The position numbers and the translations under genes were made by a program. 64,000 bases of DNA, taken from Neorhizobium vignae. GTDB taxonomy: Bacteria; Pseudomonadota; Alphaproteobacteria; Rhizobiales; Rhizobiaceae. The stretch is taken from the NCBI RefSeq assembly GCF_000732195.1, contig NZ_JNNU01000009.1, positions 62,001-126,000 on the forward strand. Direction: 5' to 3'. Positions within the stretch are counted from its first letter, which is position 1. Each line of letters starts with the position of its first letter. Shown one piece after another: positions 43,565 through 53,041 of the stretch. A model generated the notes under the pieces. That model searched no databases, was not told where the DNA came from, and saw nothing but the letters and a program-made list of their open reading frames with translations.

Positions 43565-45412
43565 TCAGTGATTGTCCCGCGGAATGCCGTTGGTCTGGGC
43601 AATCCGCTGATATTTGACGGCCGGCTCCAGAACTGCGCCGGTTTCGAGCTGGCCGACATAGTGGCGCTGGATTTCCTGCCAAGGCGTCTGATGCTTCGGG
43701 TACTGGTAGCCTCCCGCCGCTTCGAGTGCCTTCCGACGCTCCGCCATCTCCTCGTCGGAGATCAGGATGTCCGCGGTGCCGCGGCCGACATCGATGCGCA
43801 CGCGATCGCCGGTTCGCAGGATGGCGAGACCACCACCGGCAGCAGCTTCCGGCGAGGCATTGAGGATCGAGGGGCTGCCCGAGGTTCCCGACTGGCGACC
43901 GTCGCCGATGCAGGCGAGCGACGAGATGCCCTGTTTCAGGAGATAATCCGGCGCCCGCATGTTGACGACTTCGGCAGCGCCCGGATACCCGATCGGGCCG
44001 GCGCCGCGCATGAACAGGACCGTATGCGCGTCGATTTCGAGCGACGGGTCGTCGATGCGGTGATGATAGTCCTCCGGCCCGTCGAACACGACCGCCCTGC
44101 CTTCGAAGGCTTCCGGATCGTCCGGGTTGGAGAGATAACGCTGGCGGAATTCCGGCGAGATGACGCTGGTCTTCATGATCGCCGACGAGAACAGGTTGCC
44201 GCGCAGCACCCGGAAGCCCGCATGGGCCTTCAAAGGCTCGTCGTAGCGGCGGATGACCTTCTCGTCCTCGATGATGGCGCCACGGCAGTTCTCGCCGATG
44301 GTCTTGCCGTTGACCGTCATGGCGTCCTCATGGATGAGGCCCTGGGTCATCAGCTGGTTGACGACGGCAGGAACACCGCCGGCATGATAATAGTCCTCGC
44401 CGAGATATTCGCCGGCCGGCTGCAGGTTGACGAGCAGCGGCACTTCTTCGCCGTAGGCCTGCCAGTCGTCGACGGTGAGCTCGACGCCGATATGACGGGC
44501 AAGCGCGTTCAGATGGATCGGCGCATTGGTCGAACCGCCGATCGCCGAGTTGACGCGGATGGCGTTGATGAAGGCTTCCTTGGTCAGGATGTCGGACGGC
44601 TTCAGGTCTTCCTTGACCATCTCGACGATACGAAGGCCGGTCAGATAGGAGACCTCCTGCCGGTCGCGATAGGGCGCCGGGATGGCCGCCGAACCCGGAA
44701 GCTGCATGCCGAGCGCTTCGGCAAGCGAGTTCATCGTCGTCGCCGTGCCCATCGTGTTGCAATAACCGGTGGAGGGCGCCGAGGAGGCGACGAGCTTCAC
44801 GAAGCCCGCATAGTCGATCTCGCCCTTGGCCAGCAGCTCTCGAGCCTTCCAGACGATGGTGCCGGAGCCGGTGCGCTCGCCGCGGAACCAGCCGTTCAGC
44901 ATCGGACCGACCGACAGCGCGATCGCCGGAATGTTGACGGTGGCCGCGGCCATCAGACAGGCCGGCGTGGTCTTGTCGCAGCCGATCGTCAGCACGACGC
45001 CATCGAGCGGATAGCCGTAGAGCACTTCCACGAGGCCGAGATAGGCAAGGTTGCGGTCAAGGCCGGCGGTTGGACGCTTGCCCGTTTCCTGAATGGGATG
45101 GACCGGAAACTCGATGGCGATGCCGCCTGCCTCGCGGATACCCTCGCGCAGACGATGCGCCAGTTCCAGATGATGCCGATTGCACGGCGAAAGATCGGAA
45201 CCCGTCTGGGCGATGCCGATGATCGGCCGATCGGACTGCAGTTCCGCCTGGCTGAGACCGAAATTCATGTAGCGCTCGAGATAGAGCGCCGTCATATCGA
45301 CGTTCGACGGGTTGTCGAACCACGCGCGAGAGCGGAGCTTGCGGACCTCCTGCCGGCGCTGGTCGGTTTCGGCGATCTCGTTCGAAGTTACGTTTTCCGA
45401 ATTGGTCATCAT
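43565..45412 (-). CDS. IlvD/Edd-family sugar-acid dehydratase (L-arabonate type)
   Basis: 615 residues. IlvD/Edd family with cluster and metal motifs: [20 protein letters not shown] near 64, [15 protein letters not shown] near 143-157, [20 protein letters not shown] near 217 and the C-terminal [18 protein letters not shown] loop. Family members dehydrate aldonic acids to 2-keto-3-deoxy acids; the rhizobial L-arabonate dehydratase is a documented member. The dehydrogenase upstream would make its substrate, and the GguC-type hydrolase-fold protein may use its product. Start at 45412 or 45409 (TGATGATG junction with the previous gene). Confidence 0.88.
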   Translation of the reverse strand: MMTNSENVTSNEIAETDQRRQEVRKLRSRAWFDNPSNVDMTALYLERYMNFGLSQAELQSDRPIIGIAQTGSDLSPCNRHHLELAHRLREGIREAGGIAIEFPVHPIQETGKRPTAGLDRNLAYLGLVEVLYGYPLDGVVLTIGCDKTTPACLMAAATVNIPAIALSVGPMLNGWFRGERTGSGTIVWKARELLAKGEIDYAGFVKLVASSAPSTGYCNTMGTATTMNSLAEALGMQLPGSAAIPAPYRDRQEVSYLTGLRIVEMVKEDLKPSDILTKEAFINAIRVNSAIGGSTNAPIHLNALARHIGVELTVDDWQAYGEEVPLLVNLQPAGEYLGEDYYHAGGVPAVVNQLMTQGLIHEDAMTVNGKTIGENCRGAIIEDEKVIRRYDEPLKAHAGFRVLRGNLFSSAIMKTSVISPEFRQRYLSNPDDPEAFEGRAVVFDGPEDYHHRIDDPSLEIDAHTVLFMRGAGPIGYPGAAEVVNMRAPDYLLKQGISSLACIGDGRQSGTSGSPSILNASPEAAAGGGLAILRTGDRVRIDVGRGTADILISDEEMAERRKALEAAGGYQYPKHQTPWQEIQRHYVGQLETGAVLEPAVKYQRIAQTNGIPRDNH

Positions 45413-46338
45413 CAGTCCTCAAATACGTCTGTTTGAATGCGCCGGCCCAGCATAAAGGCATCGGCGACATGCACCAGCGGCGAGAAATCGGCATCGCTGC
45501 GGCTTTCGGCCACCAGCGCCACGAAATCACGATAGAGATTGCGGTATTCCCTGTCTTCCTCGACGATCGCGCTTTTGCCATCGACGAAAAGGCGGCTGCC
45601 TCCATGGGTCAGAACGATCGGACCCTCGTCGGTCTCGACGCGGATATCCCAGGTCTGCGGCCCGGTCTGGCGCCAATCGAACTCGGCCAGGACCGGAACG
45701 CCGCCGTCCGTCTCGAAAGAGAGGCTTGCCGCGATCGGCGCCGCCCGGTTGGCCGGGAAGGTCAACTCGGAACGGGTGAGATGAAAACTTTCCGGCAGGA
45801 TGCGCGTGACGATCGACAGCGCGTTGATGCCGGGGTCGAAGACGCCGAGGCCACCCGGCTCCCAGATCCAGGCCTGGCCCGGATGCCAGTGGCGGACATC
45901 TTCCTTCCACTCGACCGTTACGCTGCGAATCTTCCGCTTTGCAAGCAACGCCCGCGCCGGCTCGACAGCGGCAGCCGCGCGCGAATGCCAGGTCGAGAAC
46001 AGCGAGACGCCTTTTTCCTTGGCAAGCTTCTCCAGCGCATAGACTTCCGAAAGCGTCGCACCCGGCGGCTTTTCGAGCATCACATGCTTGCCGGCATCGA
46101 GTGCGGCCTTTGCCTGCTCGAAGCGTCCCACGGGCGGCGTACAGAGAGAGACAGCGTCGAACTCGACGTCCGAGGCGAGCAGATCGCCGATCTCATGGAA
46201 ACAGGCGATGCCGTCGAGCTTGGCGTGGCGGCTGGCGACGGCCACGAGTTCGATGCCGTCGGTCGCTTCGATCGCGCCGAGATGCTGATCCCTGGCGATC
46301 TTGCCAAGCCCGACGATGGCGATGCGGATGGGAGCCAT
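45412..46338 (-). CDS. Gfo/Idh/MocA sugar 1-dehydrogenase (galactose/arabinose type)
   Basis: 308 residues. Rossmann start [20 protein letters not shown] at 4-23, [10 protein letters not shown] with the catalytic Lys near 93, and [20 protein letters not shown] holding the substrate His/Asp region near 150. This matches NAD(P)-dependent D-galactose/L-arabinose 1-dehydrogenases, which open the non-phosphorylative pathway by making the aldonolactone. It overlaps the dehydratase start. No lactonase gene is visible nearby; the lactone may open spontaneously. Confidence 0.87.
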   Translation of the reverse strand: MAPIRIAIVGLGKIARDQHLGAIEATDGIELVAVASRHAKLDGIACFHEIGDLLASDVEFDAVSLCTPPVGRFEQAKAALDAGKHVMLEKPPGATLSEVYALEKLAKEKGVSLFSTWHSRAAAAVEPARALLAKRKIRSVTVEWKEDVRHWHPGQAWIWEPGGLGVFDPGINALSIVTRILPESFHLTRSELTFPANRAAPIAASLSFETDGGVPVLAEFDWRQTGPQTWDIRVETDEGPIVLTHGGSRLFVDGKSAIVEEDREYRNLYRDFVALVAESRSDADFSPLVHVADAFMLGRRIQTDVFED

Positions 46339-46345
46339 GGCCGCC

Positions 46346-47350
46346 TCAGAGCTTCTTGATCGTCACAGGCGCATCCGCCGCGACAGTCAGCCGGTTGACG
46401 AGCGGCAGCTTGAAGGGGGCCGCGGAAATCTCGAAAACGTCGCCCGGCTCCGTCTTGACCCCCTCGGAGAACGACAGTGTCGCCGTTCCGAAGAAATGTA
46501 CATGCAGATCGCCCGGCTGGCGGAAGATATCGTATTTGAAATTATGATGTTCGAGGTTGGCGATCGTGTGCGACATGTTCGCCTCGCCCGAGAGGAACGG
46601 CTTTTCGAAGATCACCTCGTCGCCGCGCCGCACGCGTGATGTGCCTTCCACGTGGTCCGGCAGGTCGCCGACCAGAAGTTCCGCGCCGAGGGCGGCCTGG
46701 CGCAGCTTGGAATGGGCGAGCCAGAGATAGTTGCCCTTCTCGGTCACATGGTCCGAAAATTCGTTGGCGAGACAGAAGCCCAGCCGGAAGGGCGTACCGT
46801 CGGGACCGATCAGATAGATACCCGCCAGTTCCGGCTCCTCGCCGCCATCGAGCGCGAAGGCCGGCGATACCAGATCGCTGCCGGTGGCGCGAAGCTGCGA
46901 GCCGTTGCCCTTGTAGAACCATTCCGGCTGTACGCCGGCCTCGCCGGGTTTCGGCTTGCCGCCTTCGACGCCCATCAGGAACATGCGCATCGAATCGGTC
47001 GGCTTTTCCGTCGCCTGCGCCGCCTTGTGCATCTTGTCGCGACCGTCGGCCGAGCCGAGATGCGTCAAACCGGTGCCAGCGACGATGAAATGCGCCGGGT
47101 CCGGATGGGTGATCGGCAGGCCAAGGCGCCTTTCGCTCGTGGCCTTTTCGAGGTCCACGACATCGCCGAGACCGGCCGCTTCGATCCGTTGAGCCAATGT
47201 CTGGCCGGCGGCAATCGCTTGAGAGGCGAGGTCATAGGTGGACGAAACGCCGTTCACGGCGCGGGCAGCACCTTCGCCATCCCACGCGACGACAATAGAC
47301 GCACCAGCGCCATTCACGACCTGAAGAACCCGCAACATCGATTTTATCAC
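46346..47350 (-). CDS. gguC: GguC/AraD1-type FAH-fold protein
   Basis: 334 residues with the fumarylacetoacetate-hydrolase fold pattern: HFIVAGTGLTHLGSADGRD near 87-105, GNGSQLRATGSDLVSPAFA near 147 and DGGEEPELAGIYLIG with acidic metal ligands. GguC-family proteins are taken to act on 2-keto-3-deoxy-L-arabonate; the exact reaction is inference here. GTG start at 47350 has GGAAG 7 nt upstream; ATG 47338 is an alternative. First gene of the leftward arabinose/galactose operon. Confidence 0.85.
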   Translation of the reverse strand: MIKSMLRVLQVVNGAGASIVVAWDGEGAARAVNGVSSTYDLASQAIAAGQTLAQRIEAAGLGDVVDLEKATSERRLGLPITHPDPAHFIVAGTGLTHLGSADGRDKMHKAAQATEKPTDSMRMFLMGVEGGKPKPGEAGVQPEWFYKGNGSQLRATGSDLVSPAFALDGGEEPELAGIYLIGPDGTPFRLGFCLANEFSDHVTEKGNYLWLAHSKLRQAALGAELLVGDLPDHVEGTSRVRRGDEVIFEKPFLSGEANMSHTIANLEHHNFKYDIFRQPGDLHVHFFGTATLSFSEGVKTEPGDVFEISAAPFKLPLVNRLTVAADAPVTIKKL

Positions 47351-47666
47351 CCAAATGCTTCCAATACCAACATGACGTCTCCTGCCGCCATGCCACTCCT
47401 CCCATCAGAACCATCCGGCCCGATGTAGTCATTAATACGACTATTGGATTGGCATCAGGCTTGTCAAGAAGGAGAAAAACCGCTTTCAGCAATCCCGATC
47501 TTTTCAAGGATGCCTTTTATCTCAATGATTCAATCGATTGTTGGGGTCCAAAACAGCCGGATACCGCCTTTCTCGCAGTTTGTTCAAAAAAAGCGCTTGA
47601 AAAAGTAATATTATATGCCAATCCTTGGGCCGTCAGTTCGCTTTATCATCTCTGGGAGGATTTAAG
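47351..47666. promoter_or_regulatory. 316-bp divergent region between two sugar operons
   Basis: Carries the promoters of the leftward gguC operon and the rightward ytfQ-type operon. Visible elements are an imperfect palindrome TAGTC-N8-GACTA at 47426-47443 and a 10-bp palindrome CAATCGATTG at 47531-47540. The right half is AT-rich, with poly-A stretches before the ytfQ-type gene. No coding sequence seen. Confidence 0.55.
47426..47443. promoter_or_regulatory. Candidate GntR operator
   Basis: TAGTC and GACTA arms around 8 nt, 76 bp upstream of the gguC-type start. Position fits a site for the GntR regulator encoded at 52292; sequence match is modest. Confidence 0.35.
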
Positions 47667-48626
47667 ATGAAAAGAGCTCTCGCGGCAGCTGTAGCCGCTC
47701 TTACCCTATCGTTGGCATCCGGCGTTTCCGCCGCGTCCCTGACAGTCGGTTTCTCGCAGATCGGATCCGAATCCGGCTGGCGTGCCGCCGAAACCACGGT
47801 CACCAAGCAGGAAGCCGAAAAACGCGGCGTTACCCTGAAGTTTGCCGATGCGCAGCAGAAGCAGGAAAACCAGATCAAGGCGATCCGTGGCTTCATCGCC
47901 CAAAAGGTCGACGCGATCTTCATCGCACCGGTGGTCGCCACCGGGTGGGATGCGGTTCTCAAGGAAGCCAAGGAAGAGAAAATCCCGGTCATCCTGCTCG
48001 ACCGCGACATCGACGCACCGAAGGACCTCTACCTGACGGCCGTCACCTCCGACCAGGTGTTCGAAGGCAAGGTCGCCGGCGACTGGCTGGTCAAGGAAAT
48101 CGGCTCCAAGAACTGCAAGGTCGTGGAACTTCAGGGCACCACCGGCTCTTCGCCGGCCATCAACCGCAAGAAGGGCTTTGAACAGGCGATCACCGGGCAT
48201 GCCAACATCAAGATCGCCCGCTCGCAGACCGGCGACTTCACCCGTACCAAGGGCAAGGAAGTCATGGAAAGCTTCATCAAGGCCGAAGGCGGCGGCAAGG
48301 ACATCTGCGCGGTCTATGCCCATAACGACGACATGGCCGTCGGCGCCATCCAGGCGATCAAGGAAGCCGGCCTGAAGCCCGGTAGCGACATCAAGGTCGT
48401 TTCGATCGACGCCGTGCCGGATATCTTCCAGGCGATGGCCAAGGGGGAAGCCAATGCGACGGTCGAGCTGACGCCGAATATGGCCGGCCCCGCCTTCGAT
48501 GCCCTCAACGCCTATCTGAAGGACAAGAAGGCTCCGCCGAAGTGGATCCAGACGGAATCGAAGCTCTATACCGCCAAGGATGACCCGATGAAGGTCTACG
48601 AAGCCAAGAAGGGCCTCGGTTACTGA
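47667..48626 (+). CDS. ytfQ: YtfQ-like periplasmic sugar-binding protein
   Basis: 319 residues from the ATG at 47667, which has GGGAGGA before it. Sec signal ends at SGVSAA. YtfQ pattern: LTVGFSQIGSESGWRAAETT, FIAPVVATGWDAVLKEAKE, ILLDRDIDAPKDLYLTAVTSD and VYAHNDDMAVGAIQAIKEAG. YtfQ binds galactofuranose in E. coli; related proteins bind L-arabinose. First gene of a complete importer operon, followed by two hairpins. Confidence 0.9.
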   Translation: MKRALAAAVAALTLSLASGVSAASLTVGFSQIGSESGWRAAETTVTKQEAEKRGVTLKFADAQQKQENQIKAIRGFIAQKVDAIFIAPVVATGWDAVLKEAKEEKIPVILLDRDIDAPKDLYLTAVTSDQVFEGKVAGDWLVKEIGSKNCKVVELQGTTGSSPAINRKKGFEQAITGHANIKIARSQTGDFTRTKGKEVMESFIKAEGGGKDICAVYAHNDDMAVGAIQAIKEAGLKPGSDIKVVSIDAVPDIFQAMAKGEANATVELTPNMAGPAFDALNAYLKDKKAPPKWIQTESKLYTAKDDPMKVYEAKKGLGY

Positions 48627-48635
48627 CCTCCCGCC

Positions 48636-48710
48636 GCCCGGCTCCACCTCCTACCCCTTTGAGCCGGGCGACTCCAGCAACCGGAGCGGTGCACCCTCGC
48701 CGCTCCGGTT
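48636..48710 (+). other. Twin hairpins between ytfQ and ytfR
   Basis: Stem 1: GCCCGGCTC / GAGCCGGGC (48636-48644, 48661-48669). Stem 2: AACCGGAGCGG / CCGCTCCGGTT (48679-48689, 48700-48710). No T-run, so they are likely mRNA-stabilising or partial attenuators that raise the ratio of binding protein to membrane parts. Confidence 0.65.
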
Positions 48711-48735
48711 CTTCGATAGACGCGGGACTTTAGGC

Positions 48736-50262
48736 ATGTCGGATACGAATTCACTTCTGGAAGCCCGGGGCATCGGCAAGGCCTTCCTCGGCATCACAGC
48801 GCTCGACGCCGTCGACTTCGCGCTGGAGCGCGGCGAAATCCATGCGCTGCTCGGCGAAAACGGCGCCGGTAAATCGACGTTGATCAAGATCCTGACTGGG
48901 GTCTACAGCCGCGATCACGGCACCATGCGCCTCGACGGCGCGGAGGTGACGCCGACCAGCGTCGCGGAGGCGCAAGGTCTCGGCATCGGCACAGTCTACC
49001 AGGAGGTCAATCTCCTCGAAAACCTGACGGTCGCCGAAAACCTCTTCCTCGGCCGCCAGCCGCGCCGTTTTGGCCTGATCGACCGCCGCGAGATGCGAAG
49101 CCGGTCGAAGGCGCTTCTGGAACGCTACGGCCTCGATATCGATGTCGACGCCCTGCTCTCGTCCTATTCCGTGGCCGTCCGCCAGCTTGTCGCCATCGCC
49201 CGCGCCGTCGATCTGTCCGGCAAGGTTCTCGTGCTCGACGAGCCGACCGCCAGCCTCGACGCTCACGAGGTGGAGATGCTGTTTGCCGTCCTGCGCCGGC
49301 TGCGCCAGGAAGGTCTCGGCATCATCATCATCACCCATTTCCTCAACCAGGTTTATGCAGTAGCCGACCGTGTCACGGTCTTGCGCAACGGCCGGCTTGT
49401 CGGCACCCGCAAGCTCGCCGAATTGCCGCGGCTGGAGCTGATCTCGATGATGCTCGGCCGCGAGCTGCAGCACATCACCCGCGAACATCAGGCGCAGGAA
49501 GAAACCATCGCCTCGACCGCCGAAGCACCGATCCGTTTCTCGGGCTACGGCAAGCGCGGCAGCGTCGCACCTTTCGATCTGGACATCCGGCCCGGCGAAG
49601 TCGTCGGCGTCGCGGGCCTGCTCGGCTCCGGCCGTACCGAGACAGCCTTCCTGCTCTTCGGCATCGACCATGCCGACAGCGGCACGGCAACCGTCGACAA
49701 CCAGCAGATCACCCTCTCATCTCCGGAAGCGGCGATTGCCAGCGGCTTCGGTTTCTGTCCCGAAGAGCGCAAGACGGACGGAATTATCGGCGATTTTTCC
49801 GTCGCGGATAATATCGCGCTTGCGGTGCAGGCCCGCCAGGGTTGGGCAAAACCGATCTCCTCGCGGGAGAAGGCGGCGCTTGCCGAAAGCTTCATCAAGT
49901 CGCTGGATATCCGGCCCGCCGATCCCAGCAGACAGATGAAATTCCTCTCCGGCGGCAACCAGCAGAAGGCGATCCTCGCCCGCTGGCTGGCGACCGAACC
50001 CCGCCTGCTGATATTGGACGAACCGACGCGCGGCATCGATATCGGCGCGCATGCGGAAATCCTGAAAATGATCGAAAAACTCTGCGCCGACGGCATGTCG
50101 CTGGTCGTCATCTCCTCGGAACTGGAGGAACTGACCGCCATCGCCCATCGCGTCATCGTGCTTTCAGACCGCAAGCATATCGCCGAACTCAAGGGCGATC
50201 AGGTGACTGCCGACAACATCATGCAGGCGATCGCGGCCCCTGCCCGGACGGAGGCTGCATGA
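48736..50262 (+). CDS. ytfR: Sugar ABC ATPase (YtfR-like)
   Basis: 508 residues, tandem ATPase domains: GENGAGKST and [12 protein letters not shown] in the first, [17 protein letters not shown] and [16 protein letters not shown] in the second. Energises the two permeases downstream. Its stop overlaps the next start (ATGA). Confidence 0.92.
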   Translation: MSDTNSLLEARGIGKAFLGITALDAVDFALERGEIHALLGENGAGKSTLIKILTGVYSRDHGTMRLDGAEVTPTSVAEAQGLGIGTVYQEVNLLENLTVAENLFLGRQPRRFGLIDRREMRSRSKALLERYGLDIDVDALLSSYSVAVRQLVAIARAVDLSGKVLVLDEPTASLDAHEVEMLFAVLRRLRQEGLGIIIITHFLNQVYAVADRVTVLRNGRLVGTRKLAELPRLELISMMLGRELQHITREHQAQEETIASTAEAPIRFSGYGKRGSVAPFDLDIRPGEVVGVAGLLGSGRTETAFLLFGIDHADSGTATVDNQQITLSSPEAAIASGFGFCPEERKTDGIIGDFSVADNIALAVQARQGWAKPISSREKAALAESFIKSLDIRPADPSRQMKFLSGGNQQKAILARWLATEPRLLILDEPTRGIDIGAHAEILKMIEKLCADGMSLVVISSELEELTAIAHRVIVLSDRKHIAELKGDQVTADNIMQAIAAPARTEAA

Positions 50263-51308
50263 CCAACCGCCTCACCCGCCGGCTGAAACGTCTGGCACCC
50301 CAGATCATCGCACTGGCCGTCATCCTCGCTCTGATCACGGCGGTCGCGCCCGGTTTCCTCAACGTCTCGTTCCAGAACGGCCGGCTCTACGGCAGCTTGA
50401 TCGATATCCTGGTGCGCGCCGCACCCGTCGCGCTTTTGACGATCGGCATGACGCTGGTCATCGCCACCCGCGGCATCGACCTCTCGATCGGCGCGGTGAT
50501 CGCAATCTGCGGCGCGGTCGCCGCAACGCTGATCACACACGGTTATCCGTTGCCGGTCGTGATCCTGATCTCGCTCGGCGTCGGCCTCCTCTGCGGCCTG
50601 TGGAACGGCGTGCTGGTCGCCCTCCTCGACATCCAGCCGATCATCGCCACGCTGATCCTGATGGTGGCCGGCCGCGGCATCGCCCAGCTGACCACCGAAG
50701 GCGTCATCCTCACTTTCAACAACGACAGCTTTGCAGCGCTCGGTTCCGGTTCGCTCGGCGGCATTCCGATCCCGATCCTCATCTGGGTCTGCGCCGCCCT
50801 GATCATCGGCCTGCTGGTGCGCCGCTCCGCGCTCGGTTTCCTGATCGAGGCGACCGGCATCAACCGCCGCGCCGCGACGCTGGCCGGGGTGCGCGCCCGT
50901 TTCCTGCTGTTCTTCGTTTACGCGATCTCCGGCATCTGCGCCGCCATCGCCGGCCTGATCGTCACCGCCGACATCCGCGGCGCCGATGCAAATAATGCCG
51001 GTCTCTGGCTGGAGCTCGACGCAATCCTCGCCGTCGTCATCGGCGGCACCTCGCTGAACGGCGGGCGGTTTTCCATCACCGCATCGCTGATTGGCGCGCT
51101 GATCATACAGTCGATCAACACAGGCATCCTCGTTTCGGGTTTTCCGCCGGAATTCAACCTGATCATCAAGGCCGGTATCATCATCGTCGTCCTGACCCTG
51201 CAGTCGCCGGCGATCATGGCGCTGTTCAGCTTCGTCAAGCCTTCGCGGCGCAGGGAAGAGACGGTATCCCGCGAGACATCCCCCAAGGCGGCAGGAACGG
51301 TTCGATGA
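50259..51308 (+). CDS. ytfT: Sugar ABC permease (YtfT-like)
   Basis: 349 residues with eight to ten helices and RbsC-type motif TRGIDLSIGAVIAICGAVAA, plus GGTSLNGGRFSITASLIGAL. First of two different permeases, the arrangement of YtfT/YjfF. Overlaps both neighbours by 4 nt. Confidence 0.9.
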   Translation: MTNRLTRRLKRLAPQIIALAVILALITAVAPGFLNVSFQNGRLYGSLIDILVRAAPVALLTIGMTLVIATRGIDLSIGAVIAICGAVAATLITHGYPLPVVILISLGVGLLCGLWNGVLVALLDIQPIIATLILMVAGRGIAQLTTEGVILTFNNDSFAALGSGSLGGIPIPILIWVCAALIIGLLVRRSALGFLIEATGINRRAATLAGVRARFLLFFVYAISGICAAIAGLIVTADIRGADANNAGLWLELDAILAVVIGGTSLNGGRFSITASLIGALIIQSINTGILVSGFPPEFNLIIKAGIIIVVLTLQSPAIMALFSFVKPSRRREETVSRETSPKAAGTVR

Positions 51309-52291
51309 TCCACACCCGCAACCTGCCCTTCGTCACCACGCTCGGCATTTTCGTCATCGCCTATGCGCTGTGCGTGCTGCAGTTTCCGAACATGCTGTCG
51401 ACCCGGGTGATCGGCAATCTCCTGACCGACAACGCCTTTCTCGGCATCGCCGCGGTCGGCATGACCTTCGTCATCCTGTCGGGCGGCATCGATCTGTCGA
51501 TCGGCTCGGTGATTGCCTTCACCAGCGTTTTCGTCGCCGTCCTGGTCGGCTCCCTCGGCGTTCATCCGCTGATCGCCTTTGCGGCCGTCTTGGTCATCTC
51601 GACTCTTTTCGGCAGCCTGATGGGAGCGATGATCCGTTACCTCGGCATTCCGCCCTTCGTGGTGACGCTCGCCGGCATGTTTTTGGCCCGCGGTGCTGCC
51701 TACCTGATCTCGACGGAATCCGTGCCGATCTCGCATGAGATGATCGACACGATCCAGGGCTTCTATTTCCGCTTCCCGGGCGGCGGCAGGCTGACCGCGC
51801 TTGCCATTCTGATGCTGCTGGTATTCATCATCGGAGCCTTCATCGCCGGCCGCACCCGCTTCGGCGCCAATGTCTATGCGATCGGCGGCAGCCAGCAGTC
51901 GGCCGAATTGATGGGCGTCCCGGTCGGCTCCACGACTGTCGGCATTTATGCGCTCTCCGGCTTCCTCTCGGGCCTCGCCGGCATCGCCTACACGCTCTAC
52001 ACCTCGTCCGGCTATTCGTTGGCGACGGTCGGCGTCGAACTCGATGCGATCGCGGCGGTCGTGATCGGGGGCACGCTGCTCACCGGCGGCGTCGGCCTGG
52101 TCGCGGGAACATTCATCGGGATTTTGATCCAGGGCTTGATCCAGACCTACATCGTCTTCGACGGCACGCTGTCGTCCTGGTGGACGAAGATCGTCATCGG
52201 CATCCTGCTCTTCGTCTTCATTGTATTGCAGCGCGGAATCATCTGGTATTCAAACCGACGACTGGCCGAAGGACGGCTGAAGGAGATCTGA
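51305..52291 (+). CDS. yjfF: Sugar ABC permease (YjfF-like)
   Basis: 328 residues. Same fold as the preceding protein: LSGGIDLSIGSVIAFTSVFV and GGTLLTGGVGLVAGTFIGIL. The presence of two unlike permeases plus YtfQ/YtfR-type partners supports a furanose or arabinose importer. The GntR gene begins directly at its stop codon. Confidence 0.9.
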   Translation: MIHTRNLPFVTTLGIFVIAYALCVLQFPNMLSTRVIGNLLTDNAFLGIAAVGMTFVILSGGIDLSIGSVIAFTSVFVAVLVGSLGVHPLIAFAAVLVISTLFGSLMGAMIRYLGIPPFVVTLAGMFLARGAAYLISTESVPISHEMIDTIQGFYFRFPGGGRLTALAILMLLVFIIGAFIAGRTRFGANVYAIGGSQQSAELMGVPVGSTTVGIYALSGFLSGLAGIAYTLYTSSGYSLATVGVELDAIAAVVIGGTLLTGGVGLVAGTFIGILIQGLIQTYIVFDGTLSSWWTKIVIGILLFVFIVLQRGIIWYSNRRLAEGRLKEI

Positions 52292-53035
52292 GTGGGACTT
52301 CTGGAAACGACGATCAGTGGGCGAAAGCGCCGCAGCAACCACGCGCATGTGGTGGCGGAGCTCGGCCGGGGGATCGTTTCCGGCAAGATCCCGGAAGGCT
52401 CCCTGCTGCCCGGCGACACCGAGCTTTCCGCCCGTTTCGGCGTGTCCCGCACGGTGTTGCGCGAATCCATGAAGACGCTCGCCGCCAAAAGGCTGGTCGA
52501 AGCCAAGGCCAAGGTCGGCACCCGCGTGCTCGACAAGGCCAGCTGGAACTTCTTCGATTCGGACGTGCTCGGCTGGCGCTTCGAATCCGGACTGGATTTC
52601 GAATTCATCGAGCATCTGGCGGAAATGCGCATGGCGTTGGAACCGGCGGCAGCAGCCGCAGCTGCGTTACGCGCCTCCAGCGACGACATCGTCGCGCTCT
52701 ACGCGATCGCCGCGAAATTCGATGATCTCTCCCATACGCCGGAAACCATCGCCAAGGTGGACCTCGAATTCCACCTCGCCATCGCCCGCATGTCGGGCAA
52801 TCCGTTCATGCGCTCGGCGAGCGCGCTGATCGAAGCGGCGCTTGCCATTTCCTTCCAGCTCTCCTCGCCGGCTGCTTCGCCGGAAAAGATCGACGAGGTC
52901 GCCACCAACCACCTGAGAATCGCCCATGCCGTCGCCTCGCGTGATCCTGACAGGGCGATCTCCGCCATGCGGCATGTCATCGAGGTCGGCAAGATCCGCA
53001 TTGCCAACTCGTTCGAAGTGACCTTGCCGGCCTGA
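52292..53035 (+). CDS. GntR-family (FadR type) regulator of sugar use
   Basis: 247 residues, GTG start immediately after the permease stop. Winged helix with LLPGDTELSARFGVSRTVLR near 39-58 and a C-terminal helical FCD domain (FHLAIARMSGNPFM, NHLRIAHAVASRDPDRAISA). Co-transcribed with the importer, so probably autoregulated; likely also acts on the divergent gguC operon. The effector is probably a sugar acid of the pathway (inference). Confidence 0.9.
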   Translation: MGLLETTISGRKRRSNHAHVVAELGRGIVSGKIPEGSLLPGDTELSARFGVSRTVLRESMKTLAAKRLVEAKAKVGTRVLDKASWNFFDSDVLGWRFESGLDFEFIEHLAEMRMALEPAAAAAAALRASSDDIVALYAIAAKFDDLSHTPETIAKVDLEFHLAIARMSGNPFMRSASALIEAALAISFQLSSPAASPEKIDEVATNHLRIAHAVASRDPDRAISAMRHVIEVGKIRIANSFEVTLPA

Positions 53036-53041
53036 GACGGG

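Noticed and set aside
43568-45436. 622-codon open frame opposite the sugar-acid dehydratase
   Set aside because: Mirror of IlvD/Edd gene; composition typical of antisense frames in GC-rich DNA.
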